Shown: in pieces, positions 8,811-16,377 of the stretch
Position numbering within the stretch: the stretch's first letter is position 1
Layout: each line of letters opens with the position of its first letter
Assembly (NCBI GenBank): GCA_025463055.1
Contig: JAOAPV010000129.1
Location: 1-64,000 of the forward strand
DNA length: 64,000 bases
Reading direction: 5' to 3'
Source of the DNA: Candidatus Acidiferrum typicum
Lineage (GTDB): Bacteria; Acidobacteriota; Terriglobia; Acidiferrales; UBA7541
Translations under genes and position numbers: made by a program
The notes under the pieces: generated by a model
What the model saw: the letters and a program-made list of their open reading frames with translations, nothing else
Databases searched by the model: none
Told to the model about the DNA's origin: nothing

Positions 8811-9917
8811 GTGACCAATTTTGCCTCCAAGACTTGGGACATGCTGCGCCTGATCAGTCGCGGTGGCCCGGCGCTCTGCAATGTCGCCGTGACCAACGCG
8901 TGCAACGCCGCATGCGACTTCTGCAATTTCGCCCGCGGCAAAGTCGGCTCCGGCAATCTCCGCTGGATCGACGCCGACCAGTTCGGCCGTGCCCTGGACA
9001 TTCTCCGCAAGCGCGACATCCGCTACATCAGCTTCTTCGGAGGCGAGCCTCTTCTGCACGCACGCCTAGGGGACATGATCTCCATGGTCGTTCAGCGCGA
9101 CATGGGGCCCGCGCTAATCACCAACGGCTGGCTGCTCCCCACGCAACTGCAAAAGCTCGCCGCATCCGGACTGAAAACCATCTACATCTCCGTCGACGCA
9201 GCAACCCTCACCAAGCACGAAGCCAATCGCGGCCTCCAAGGACTTGGCGCGCGCATTCGCACCGCCACCAAGCGCATGCGCGAACTAGGCATGACGCCAC
9301 TCGCGCAAGTCACCATGAGCAAATTGCTAGGCGATTATCGCGATCTAGCGCCACTTCTCCGCGAACTCGGTTTCGACGCGGTCGCCTTCTCCTATCCGCA
9401 GACCACCCGCCTCGGCTCCTCCTCCCTCGCGTGGTCCAGCGATTCGCAGCTAATGAATTTCACTACGCAAGAGATGGTTTCGGCATTCGATTCCGTCGAC
9501 GCCATGCGCGCCGAATTTCCCGTCAACAATCCAAGCGCCTCCGTAGCGGACATGAAGCGCCACCTTCGCGGCGAGCAGGAAGCCTTCGAGTGCTACGGCG
9601 GCTTCAAAAGCTTCTATATGGACTGGAATTACGACATGTGGCGCTGCGATTCCTGGAGCAAAAAGATTTGCCCTGTCTGGGATTTCGCGGACGCGCCGCC
9701 AATCCGCGATGGCTGCACAGCCTGCGTTGCCGACTGCTACCGCGACTCCAGCGTAATGCTGCACTTCGCCGTCTCGCTCGGCGACGCGATAGACCATTTG
9801 CGAAACGGCCGCGTGCGCGCCGCAACCAAAGCGTTAACGGACCGCCGCAACTTTATTTCACTCGGCGCCGTCCTGGAAAACGCGCACGTGTTAACGCGAC
9901 TGGCGCGCCTGGGCTAG
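8811..9917 (+). CDS. Radical SAM protein with C-terminal cysteine cluster
   Basis: 368 residues from a GTG. The radical SAM core shows CNAACDFC (CxxxCxxC, about residues 28-35) for the 4Fe-4S cluster, GGEP in SFFGGEPLL for SAM binding and ISVDA on a later strand. The C-terminal part carries further cysteines (FECYGG, WRCDSW, ICPVW, DGCTACVADC), which suggests a SPASM-like auxiliary iron-sulfur site. SPASM enzymes modify peptides or sugars or mature other enzymes, but no precursor peptide gene is visible nearby. The substrate is unknown. It is followed 12 bases later by a lipoprotein phosphatase, so the two may be co-transcribed. The GTG start lacks a strong ribosome site. Confidence 0.85.
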   Translation: MTNFASKTWDMLRLISRGGPALCNVAVTNACNAACDFCNFARGKVGSGNLRWIDADQFGRALDILRKRDIRYISFFGGEPLLHARLGDMISMVVQRDMGPALITNGWLLPTQLQKLAASGLKTIYISVDAATLTKHEANRGLQGLGARIRTATKRMRELGMTPLAQVTMSKLLGDYRDLAPLLRELGFDAVAFSYPQTTRLGSSSLAWSSDSQLMNFTTQEMVSAFDSVDAMRAEFPVNNPSASVADMKRHLRGEQEAFECYGGFKSFYMDWNYDMWRCDSWSKKICPVWDFADAPPIRDGCTACVADCYRDSSVMLHFAVSLGDAIDHLRNGRVRAATKALTDRRNFISLGAVLENAHVLTRLARLG

Positions 9918-9929
9918 CGCCAAATATTG

Positions 9930-10631
9930 ATGCGATACCGAAACGTTATCTTATTTCTCCTGCCGCTCGCGATCATCGGATGCCGCTCCGCCGCAGAGTC
10001 GCCCATCCGAGCCAACGCTCCGGACATTCGGCGTATTCATCCCGCGCCAGGCACGCACATCGTTCGCTTTCAGGAATTGGACGAAGGCATCTACAAGGGA
10101 TCAAAACCAAAAACCGATGCCGACTACGAATTCCTCCAATCAAAAGGCGTCAAGTACATCGTCGAGCTGAGACTCTTCCCGTGGCACAATGGCGGAGAGA
10201 AACGCAAAGTCACAAAATACGGCATGACGCTACTGACCGGTACCATCAACGCGTCGCCCATGACTCCATCTGAGAAACATGTCAACGCCGTCCTCTGCCT
10301 TCTGCGCGACAAGCGCTATCATCCCATCTACATTCACTGCGATTTGGGCCGTGATCGCGCCATGCTAATCGCCGGACTCTACGAAATGTATTACAAAGGA
10401 AAATCCAGAGAAGAAGCGTACAAAGAAATGAAGTATTACGGATTCAAAGACGACTGGACGCTCGCCGGCCTGAAAAACTATTTCGAGAAGCACTCCCAGC
10501 AACCAGTCAGCAAGTACATCCCGCATTGCCCCGAGCGCCCATTACAACAGAACCCGATCCACACCGAAGTGGGCGACTCACAAGAAAGCGATTTGGACAC
10601 TCTTCCTGATTTTTCCGATTCGTGTCACTAA
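9930..10631 (+). CDS. Lipoprotein with cysteine (dual-specificity type) phosphatase domain
   Basis: 233 residues from ATG; a TTG directly before it is also possible. The N-terminus MRYRNVILFLLPLAIIGC is a lipoprotein signal with lipobox IIGC, so the protein should be membrane-anchored outside the cytoplasm. The phosphatase signature is IHCDLGRDRA (HCx5R, about residues 135-143) after the hydrophobic strand YHPIYI. An Asp/Glu general acid cannot be placed by eye. Cysteine phosphatases of this shape remove phosphate from proteins, inositol phosphates or other small molecules. The gene lies between a radical SAM gene (12 bases) and a secreted phosphoesterase (28 bases), so a three-gene transcript is likely. 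Confidence 0.8.
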   Translation: MRYRNVILFLLPLAIIGCRSAAESPIRANAPDIRRIHPAPGTHIVRFQELDEGIYKGSKPKTDADYEFLQSKGVKYIVELRLFPWHNGGEKRKVTKYGMTLLTGTINASPMTPSEKHVNAVLCLLRDKRYHPIYIHCDLGRDRAMLIAGLYEMYYKGKSREEAYKEMKYYGFKDDWTLAGLKNYFEKHSQQPVSKYIPHCPERPLQQNPIHTEVGDSQESDLDTLPDFSDSCH

Positions 10632-10659
10632 CCAACGAGGAACTCATATTACGAGCCCA

Positions 10660-11625
10660 ATGAACGGACCAGTGCTAAAAATCGCAATAGCAATTACGGC
10701 AGCCTTTGCATTGCTACTCTGCTCCGCACTTTCCCGCGCCCAAGTGCCGCGCTTCGATCACGTCTTCATCGTGGTCGAAGAAAATCAGGACTTCAGTTGC
10801 GTCATCGGCAACTCAACAATGCCGTTCCTGAATGGTTTGGCCGCCAAATACGGAGTGGCGACTTCCTACTACGCCAATGGGCATCCCTCCATCAGCAATT
10901 ATTTTGTCCTCACCACCGGCCAAGCCATTTCCAAGGGGCGAATGGGCGACTTCCGCACCGATGCTGTTGATGTGGACAATGTGATTCGCGAGCTGAAGCA
11001 AAATGGAAAAACCTGGCGCGCTTATGTCGAAGGCGTCCCGGGACCGGGATACATGGGCGGAAATATCGACAGCACCGGATACGTAAAGCGCCACAACCCT
11101 CTCGCGTATTTTCAGAAAGACATGTCTCCGGCAGAGCGCGCCAACCTCGCCCCATTTTCTCAATTCTCCGACGACTTGACGCAAAACCACCTCGCCAATT
11201 ACACCTTCTTCGTTCCCAATCTCTACGACGACGGCCACAGCATCAAAGGCAGCAACGGGCGCGATCAAGGAAGCGCGCGCTGCGGCGACGCAAACGCATT
11301 GAAGCAAGCGGACGACTGGCTGAAGAATATTTTCAGCCCGCTCCTCGCCAGCAAAGTATTTGAAGATACCGGGCTGTTGGTGATTACCTACGACGAAGCC
11401 TCCAACGACGACGAAAGCGATGGAGCAGGGCATTGGGGCGGTGGCCGCGTGGCAACAATTGTGGTCAGCTCAAAAATGAAGCCGGCGTATCGCTCAATCG
11501 TCCTGTTTCACCACGAAAGCACGCTGCGCCTGATGCTGGAAGCGCTCGGCCTCGACGAAAATCACTGGCCAGGCGGTGCAAAGAACGCCACCAGCATGGC
11601 CGAATTTTTCTTAGGCTCGAAGTAG
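10660..11625 (+). CDS. Secreted phosphoesterase (AcpA/phospholipase C family, PF04185 type)
   Basis: 321 residues with a Sec signal ending near SRAQVPRFDH. The metal-site strand FDHVFIVVEENQDFSCVIGN matches the N-terminal motif of the phosphoesterase family that includes acid phosphatases and phospholipase C (hydrophobic strand, then EN). Further family elements are NGHPSISNYFVLTTG, YTFFVPNLYDDGH and LLVITYDEASND with GHWGGG. The substrate may be phospholipid or a phosphomonoester. It follows the lipoprotein phosphatase by 28 bases, and its 3' end converges with the aldolase gene on the other strand 26 bases away. Confidence 0.85.
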   Translation: MNGPVLKIAIAITAAFALLLCSALSRAQVPRFDHVFIVVEENQDFSCVIGNSTMPFLNGLAAKYGVATSYYANGHPSISNYFVLTTGQAISKGRMGDFRTDAVDVDNVIRELKQNGKTWRAYVEGVPGPGYMGGNIDSTGYVKRHNPLAYFQKDMSPAERANLAPFSQFSDDLTQNHLANYTFFVPNLYDDGHSIKGSNGRDQGSARCGDANALKQADDWLKNIFSPLLASKVFEDTGLLVITYDEASNDDESDGAGHWGGGRVATIVVSSKMKPAYRSIVLFHHESTLRLMLEALGLDENHWPGGAKNATSMAEFFLGSK

Positions 11626-11651
11626 CAGAAGATGTCGTGAAGATTCGCGCA

Positions 11652-12428
11652 CTAATCGAAAAGGTCCGGCTGTTCACGGGTAATGCGCTGCCAAAGCGGT
11701 TGGAACTGGAACCACCCGGCCATGTGCGTACCAACTTGGCCCCGCGTGACCAGCGCGTTTTCTTTGTCGATCGCGATCGGTTTCCCGGCCGCTTCCGCCA
11801 AAAGCTGCGCTTGGCAACTTCGGTCCATAGTGATGAACCACCACACCGCTTCGTCCACCGTTTCGCCCACGGTGAGTAAGCCATGATTGCGCAAGATCGC
11901 CGCTTTGCGCGCCCCAAGTGTACGCGCGATGCGTTCGCCTTCGCTCGTGTCGTACACGACGCCGGTGAAATCATCGAACACCACGTGGTCCTCAAAAAAG
12001 GCGCAAGCGTCCTGCGTTATGGGATCAAGCAGCCGCCCAAGCGAAGACCACGCTTTCCCGTGCAGCGAATGCGAGTGCGCCGCGGCAATCACGTCCGGCC
12101 GCGCGTGATGCACGCTGGAATGAATCGCAAACGCCGCGCCATTCAGCGGATGCTTGCCCTCCACCACTTCGCCCTTCGCATTCACCAGCATCAGATCGGA
12201 GACGCGAATCTGGCTGAAGTGCACCCCAAACGGATTCACCCAGAAATGATCCGGCTGCTCCGGATCGCGCGCGGTGATGTGGCCCGTGACGCCCTCATCG
12301 AAACCGAATTTGGAGAACAAACGAAACGAAGCAGCCAGTCGCTCTTTGCGATGCCGCCGCTCTTCTTCAACGCTGGCGAATTTGGGAGGTCCCGGAAAAC
12401 CAGGATTCTTAACCGGCGCGGTAGCCAT
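11652..12428 (-). CDS. Class II aldolase/adducin family protein
   Basis: 258 residues from the ATG at 12428, chosen because GGAGG lies five bases upstream; an upstream in-frame ATG at 12479 has no such site. The metal-binding set of the family is present: HSSVHH...AAHSHS (HxH) and a later His in ILRNHGLLTVGE; the phosphate-loop-like GHITARDP is also kept. Members cleave or epimerise sugar phosphates, or decarboxylate small acids. This one resembles the subgroup annotated as class II aldolase without a proven substrate. It is read toward the phosphoesterase gene, with a 26-base gap. Confidence 0.85.
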   Translation of the reverse strand: MATAPVKNPGFPGPPKFASVEEERRHRKERLAASFRLFSKFGFDEGVTGHITARDPEQPDHFWVNPFGVHFSQIRVSDLMLVNAKGEVVEGKHPLNGAAFAIHSSVHHARPDVIAAAHSHSLHGKAWSSLGRLLDPITQDACAFFEDHVVFDDFTGVVYDTSEGERIARTLGARKAAILRNHGLLTVGETVDEAVWWFITMDRSCQAQLLAEAAGKPIAIDKENALVTRGQVGTHMAGWFQFQPLWQRITREQPDLFD

Positions 12429-12513
12429 GTGCACCTCCAAAGAAAACAAAGCTCTCTTCGGCGGAGTATAGCACTGCACGGCTTGCGCATTGTTCCGAGT
12501 CTATTCGAACGCA

Positions 12514-13482
12514 TTAGCGTAGGCTGGCGACATTCGCTCGAAATCGCTGCTGTCCGTCGCGCAACGACGTCGGGGTGTCTCTATTGAGCAATTCGTTCAC
12601 GCGCTTCATCAAAGCTTGTGCGTCAAAAGGCGCGCGCACCTTCGCGTCGTTATCGAAATAGACGTAGACGTCGCGCACCTTTCGTTTCGCAGCGGGCTTG
12701 GGAATGACGCACTCCGCGTCGCTCGGCTCGTTGCCAGTGGCCCATGCGACAACGCGGCAAGCCCACGCGTCAATATCGACGTCTTCGTAGCCGCTCACGT
12801 AGAGCTCTTCCGAGCCGTGCAGGCGCACATAGACAAAATCGGTAGTGAGATCCATCAAGCGCGGCCAATCGACTGTATCCGCGCAGACCAGCGCAATATC
12901 GTGTTCACGCAGCAGATGAATGAATTCTGGAACGCGAAAACTCTCGTGCCGAATCTCAAGCGCATGACGAATCGGCATTTTCACGCGAGGGCGAAGGTCG
13001 GCGCGATTATTTAGCCGATAGTCGTGATGACTGGCCAGCCGCGCAGCCGTTTTCGTACCACGCGGGAGCAACTTGAAAAATGTTTCAAGGCGCTTCGCGT
13101 CAAACCCGAGATTTGGCGGAAGCTGCCAAAGAATAGGGCCGAGCTTGTGGCCAAGACGGAAAATACCGGAAGCAAAGAAATTGGCCAGCGGAGTCTCGCA
13201 GTCCTTTAACTTCTTCATGTGCGTGATAAAGCGCGGACCCTTCACGGCGAAAACAAAATCCTCAGGCGTTGCTGCGGCCCAAGCCTCAAAGCTTTCCGGC
13301 CGTTGCAAGGAATAAAATGTTCCGTTGATTTCGACAGAAGGAAAGATGCTCGCGGCATATTCAAGTTCGCGCCGTTGCGGCAAACCCTTCGGATAGAAGA
13401 CGCCCCGCCACCCTTTGTAGCGCCAGCCAGATATCCCAATGCGAATGTCTCCAGGAGTTTGCACTATGTGTTTCTCACGCAT
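12514..13482 (-). CDS. DUF72 (YecE-like) protein
   Basis: 322 residues forming a TIM-barrel-like fold. Family landmarks are IRIGISGWRYKGWRGVFYP at the N-terminus, then EINGTFYSLQ, FVFAVKGPRFITH, LGPILWQLPPN, FVYVRLHGS and VYVYFDND near the end. DUF72 proteins are widespread and without a proven reaction; conserved charged residues at the barrel mouth suggest an enzyme. It sits 111 bases downstream of a uracil-DNA glycosylase gene on the same strand. Confidence 0.88.
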   Translation of the reverse strand: MREKHIVQTPGDIRIGISGWRYKGWRGVFYPKGLPQRRELEYAASIFPSVEINGTFYSLQRPESFEAWAAATPEDFVFAVKGPRFITHMKKLKDCETPLANFFASGIFRLGHKLGPILWQLPPNLGFDAKRLETFFKLLPRGTKTAARLASHHDYRLNNRADLRPRVKMPIRHALEIRHESFRVPEFIHLLREHDIALVCADTVDWPRLMDLTTDFVYVRLHGSEELYVSGYEDVDIDAWACRVVAWATGNEPSDAECVIPKPAAKRKVRDVYVYFDNDAKVRAPFDAQALMKRVNELLNRDTPTSLRDGQQRFRANVASLR

Positions 13483-13510
13483 ACACAGCGCATGTAGCGC
13501 CGTCCTGTAG

Positions 13511-13545
13511 CGCAGGGCGGAGTCCGCGGAGCCCTGCGGCTTTTT
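13511..13545 (+). terminator. Terminator-like hairpin between udgX and the DUF72 gene
   Basis: Arms CGCAGGGC (13511-13518) and GCCCTGCG (13531-13538) enclose TCCGCGGA, itself a palindrome, and are followed on the plus strand by GCTTTTTC. The T run is on the plus strand while both flanking genes are on the minus strand, so it would act against antisense transcription. It may instead be one of the dispersed intergenic palindromes of this genome. Confidence 0.4.
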
Positions 13546-13593
13546 CTTCGCCTCTTAGCGAGCAGGCCCCTTCAGCCGTGAAAATGCCTGCCT

Positions 13594-14223
13594 TCACGCG
13601 AACCTTGCAAGCTGCTTCAAATCTTGAATGAAGCGCTGCATTTCCGCGTGGCGCGTTTCGTCGTCAGGCGCGCGCAATATGGAAGAGGGATGCACCGTGG
13701 CCATGATGAACGGCGCCAGCGACGATTTCAGTAGCTCGCCCCGATGCTGCGTCACGCGAAAATCGCGGCCTAGCAAAGCCTGCGCAGCCGTTGCGCCCAG
13801 GCAAACAATCACTTGCGGCTTTAGCACCGAAATTTCCGCATCAAGCCACGGCCGACAAGCAGCGATTTCCGCGGCATTCGGTTTTTTGTGGATGCGGCGC
13901 TTGCCCCGCGGCTCCCACTTGAAATGTTTCACGGCATTGGTGACATACGTTTTGCTGCGGTCGATCCCTGCTTCTTCAAGCGCCGAATCCAATAATTTCC
14001 CCGCAGGTCCGACGAACGGTTTGCCTTCCAGATCTTCCTGATTACCAGGCTGCTCGCCCACAAACATGATTTTCGGGTGCGCCGCGCCCGCGCCGAAAAC
14101 AGTTTGCGTGCCAGTCCGCCAAAGGTCGCAAGCTTTGCAATTCTTCGCCGCCTGCCGCAACGACTCGAGCGTGGGATTCATCGGAATAAGGGGCCGCGGC
14201 TTATCGACAACTCGCTTCGCCAT
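13594..14223 (-). CDS. udgX: Uracil-DNA glycosylase, UdgX type
   Basis: About 209 residues from ATG 14223 (an upstream in-frame ATG at 14238 is also possible; neither has a strong ribosome site). It has the family-4-like core: CKACDLW with clustered cysteines near the N-terminus for the iron-sulfur cluster, GEQPGNQEDLEGKPFVGPAG, then TNAVKHFKWEPRGKRRIHKKP and HPSSILR. The RGKRRIH loop is the mark of UdgX, whose His in this loop forms a covalent bond with the DNA sugar after removing uracil. It acts in cytoplasmic base repair. It is upstream of the DUF72 gene. Confidence 0.9.
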   Translation of the reverse strand: MAKRVVDKPRPLIPMNPTLESLRQAAKNCKACDLWRTGTQTVFGAGAAHPKIMFVGEQPGNQEDLEGKPFVGPAGKLLDSALEEAGIDRSKTYVTNAVKHFKWEPRGKRRIHKKPNAAEIAACRPWLDAEISVLKPQVIVCLGATAAQALLGRDFRVTQHRGELLKSSLAPFIMATVHPSSILRAPDDETRHAEMQRFIQDLKQLARFA

Positions 14224-14324
14224 GGCCTTTAGATGCATTCGGATTCGAGACGGACTAACTAGGAGTTACGAATCAGCTTCAGGCAGTAAAAGACAACAAC
14301 GAAGCCACCTTTTAAAATTGTTCT

Positions 14325-15383
14325 ATGGCGGCGCTATACAAAGTGTGTCTCGGATTGGCGGCTTTAGTTTTGATTGCAGCAGCTGGCGTTTGCGGTTGGT
14401 TTTTTGTTTACACGAACGACTTGCCTAAGACCGAGCAGCTATCGGAGTTTGCACCAGCAGTTGGGCATCTCGCGACGGATTCTTGCCTGGCTGGCCTCTC
14501 GTTCGCTATTCCGTTCGACGGCATTGGGAAGCCGTTCCTAGATGCGTTTGAGAGCGCAGAACGGCGTTTGTCGTTTTCGGATCAAATTGCACGCACACTA
14601 ATGTGTAACAGACTCGAACGCGCCGGTCGATATCACTTGGACGTTTTTAGACTGAGTTGGCATATTCGAAGACGTTTTTCGGAACAACAACTATTCACTA
14701 TTTACGTGAACAGAGCCTACTTCGGCCCTGGGGCGACGGGCATTGAGAATGCGTCTGATCACTTCTTTCAAAAGAGCGCTAATGCGCTAACTATAGAGGA
14801 AGCGGCCCTGCTAGCAGGGGTGCTGCGATCCCCCGCAATGTTTTCGCCATTCAAACATCCCGATCTGGCATTACAAAGACGCAACGAGATTTTGCAAGCC
14901 ATGGCAGCTCGTGGAAAACTGAATGCCACTGAATTTGCAGCCGCCGTAGCGACCCCTATTAGCACGCGCTCGCTAGGCAATACGGAAGTGAATCCGTTGC
15001 CTCCTGGTGTTCTTGAGGCCCTTGTCGCAGATGAAACAGAGTATTGCGACAGATTTGAGGATCACTTCAACAAGAGTTGCAAAGAGGAGTTTCGAATTAA
15101 CCTGATGTGGCGCGAGTTGCCTGTAGCGCCGCGAGGGCTTCCCGCTATTCTGGTCGAGAATAGGAACGCGGGATTCTGCGGGTCAGCGGGGTGCGCCCTT
15201 GATCTTTTCATTCAGCAGCAAGATGGGCATTACGCTCAGGCTCTAGAAGAGGTCGGAAATGTTGATAGGATCACGGCGTTGAAAACGGTCACGGACGGCT
15301 ACTACAACATCCAGAAGACGTGGGCCGACGGCAAGACACACACAATTTACCGCTGGAAGGGCTCACGGTATTCTGCCGATTAG
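14325..15383 (+). CDS. Degenerate glycosyltransferase-51-like membrane protein with CGSxGC domain
   Basis: 352 residues: an N-terminal membrane anchor (about 5-27), a GT51-like region (about 60-220) and a C-terminal segment of about 65 residues. The GT51 similarity is in DQIARTLMCN (for STITQQLxxN), FSEQQLFTIYVNRAYFGPGATGIENAS, then LTIEEAALLAGVLRSPAMFSPFKHP and RRNEIL. The usual EDxxFxxHxG block with the catalytic Glu is reduced to AFESAERRLSF, and about 25 residues after it are missing, so peptidoglycan polymerisation is doubtful. The tail has FCGSAGCALDLF, NGYY-like and RWKGSRY elements found in small hypothetical exported proteins. Base composition is more AT-rich than its neighbours. Confidence 0.7.
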   Translation: MAALYKVCLGLAALVLIAAAGVCGWFFVYTNDLPKTEQLSEFAPAVGHLATDSCLAGLSFAIPFDGIGKPFLDAFESAERRLSFSDQIARTLMCNRLERAGRYHLDVFRLSWHIRRRFSEQQLFTIYVNRAYFGPGATGIENASDHFFQKSANALTIEEAALLAGVLRSPAMFSPFKHPDLALQRRNEILQAMAARGKLNATEFAAAVATPISTRSLGNTEVNPLPPGVLEALVADETEYCDRFEDHFNKSCKEEFRINLMWRELPVAPRGLPAILVENRNAGFCGSAGCALDLFIQQQDGHYAQALEEVGNVDRITALKTVTDGYYNIQKTWADGKTHTIYRWKGSRYSAD

Positions 15384-15437
15384 CGCTTTCTAATTGCTAG
15401 TAAACGCATAAATCAGGGATCGACGCGCTTACGACGC

Positions 15438-15466
15438 TTGACAGGATCGATAGTTTTGCGGAGAAT
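15438..15466 (+). promoter_or_regulatory. Candidate promoter of imuA-imuB-dnaE2
   Basis: A perfect -35 TTGACA (15438-15443), a 17-base spacer and a -10 GAGAAT (15461-15466), 59 bases before the imuA ATG. No palindromic operator of the GAAC-N-GTTC LexA kind was seen around it, so the DNA-damage regulator, if any, is not identified. Confidence 0.45.
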
Positions 15467-15525
15467 CACAATAGGCGAAACAAAAGCGAAATATCCCCGT
15501 CCCTCGCCGCTCGCCCTACACACCC

Positions 15526-16317
15526 ATGGCTGCCAGTTCACTCGCTACCCTACGCTCTAAAATCGAAGCGGATTTGCGCGGGCGGGTTGCTTCGCCTTTT
15601 GCTTATCGGGATCGCAACACATTTGAATTGGTCTCCACGGGCATCCCAGAGATGGATGCATTGGTGGGGGGATTGCCGCGCGGGGCTATGACGGAGATTT
15701 GCGGGGCGGCGTGTTCGGGGCGGACCAGTTTGCTGCTTTCGGCTTTGGCTTCGCGAACGGCGGACGGAGAAGTGTGCGCGTTGGTGGACGCGCGCGACAG
15801 TTTCGATCCGCTGACAGGGAATGCGGCGGGAATTGCGCTCGAAAAATTGCTCTGGGTGCGTTGTCAAAATATCGATCAGGCGCTGCGTGCTATGGATTTG
15901 CTTATCCAGGCTGGCGGGTTTGGGATGGTGGCGGTGGACTTGAGCGATGTGCCGACGCGCACGGTGCGGCAGGTACCGCTGAATGCCTGGTTTCGTTTTC
16001 GGCGTGCGGTGGAGGATACGCCGACGATTTTGCTGATGATCGAACAAGAGTCGAATGCGAAGACGTGCGCGTCATTGGTATTGCGATTGGAGATGGGGGA
16101 GGCGCGATGGGCGGCGGCTTCTGAAAGCTCAAACTTCTATCCGTTTGCGAAGCTGTTGCGTGGATTTTCCGTGCGCTCTGATTTGGTGCGGTCGCGGATA
16201 CAGGTGCCGGAGCAGCAGGTGATTGATATTCGAGTAAGAGCACAGCCAAAAACGGTTGTGCAACAGAGCACGGGTCGCGAAATGTTTGCGACGGAGACAA
16301 TTTGGAGATCTCGATGA
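15526..16317 (+). CDS. imuA: ImuA-like RecA-fold protein of the translesion cassette
   Basis: 263 residues with one RecA-like ATPase fold. It reads STGIPEMDALVGGLPRGAMTEICG then a P-loop GAACSGRTSL, in which Arg replaces the usual Lys; acidobacterial ImuA proteins often show this. VCALVDARDSFDP follows as a Walker-B-like strand. In the known cassette ImuA and the inactive polymerase ImuB help DnaE2 copy damaged DNA and cause mutation. It lies upstream of imuB and dnaE2 in that order. A dispersed repeat separates it from imuB. Confidence 0.88.
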   Translation: MAASSLATLRSKIEADLRGRVASPFAYRDRNTFELVSTGIPEMDALVGGLPRGAMTEICGAACSGRTSLLLSALASRTADGEVCALVDARDSFDPLTGNAAGIALEKLLWVRCQNIDQALRAMDLLIQAGGFGMVAVDLSDVPTRTVRQVPLNAWFRFRRAVEDTPTILLMIEQESNAKTCASLVLRLEMGEARWAAASESSNFYPFAKLLRGFSVRSDLVRSRIQVPEQQVIDIRVRAQPKTVVQQSTGREMFATETIWRSR

Positions 16318-16326
16318 CGGATACGA

Positions 16327-16350
16327 GCGCCGGCTGGAAGCCAGCGCTAC
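16327..16350 (+). repeat. Short dispersed-type repeat at the imuA-imuB junction
   Basis: The stretch contains GCCGGCTGGAAGCCAGCGC, an imperfect inverted repeat (GGCTGG/CCAGC) ending CTAC. It forces a 60-base gap where such cassettes are usually tightly joined. Only one copy was found in this window. Confidence 0.4.
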
Positions 16351-16377
16351 ACAGTATGCGGATCGATTTAGATTTTT

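Noticed and set aside
8597-10273. A 558-codon plus-strand frame over the radical SAM gene
   Set aside because: Arg- and Ser-rich, overlaps a well-supported gene in another frame and matches no family.
15384-15525. A LexA-type operator before imuA
   Set aside because: No GAAC-N-GTTC or similar palindrome was found.
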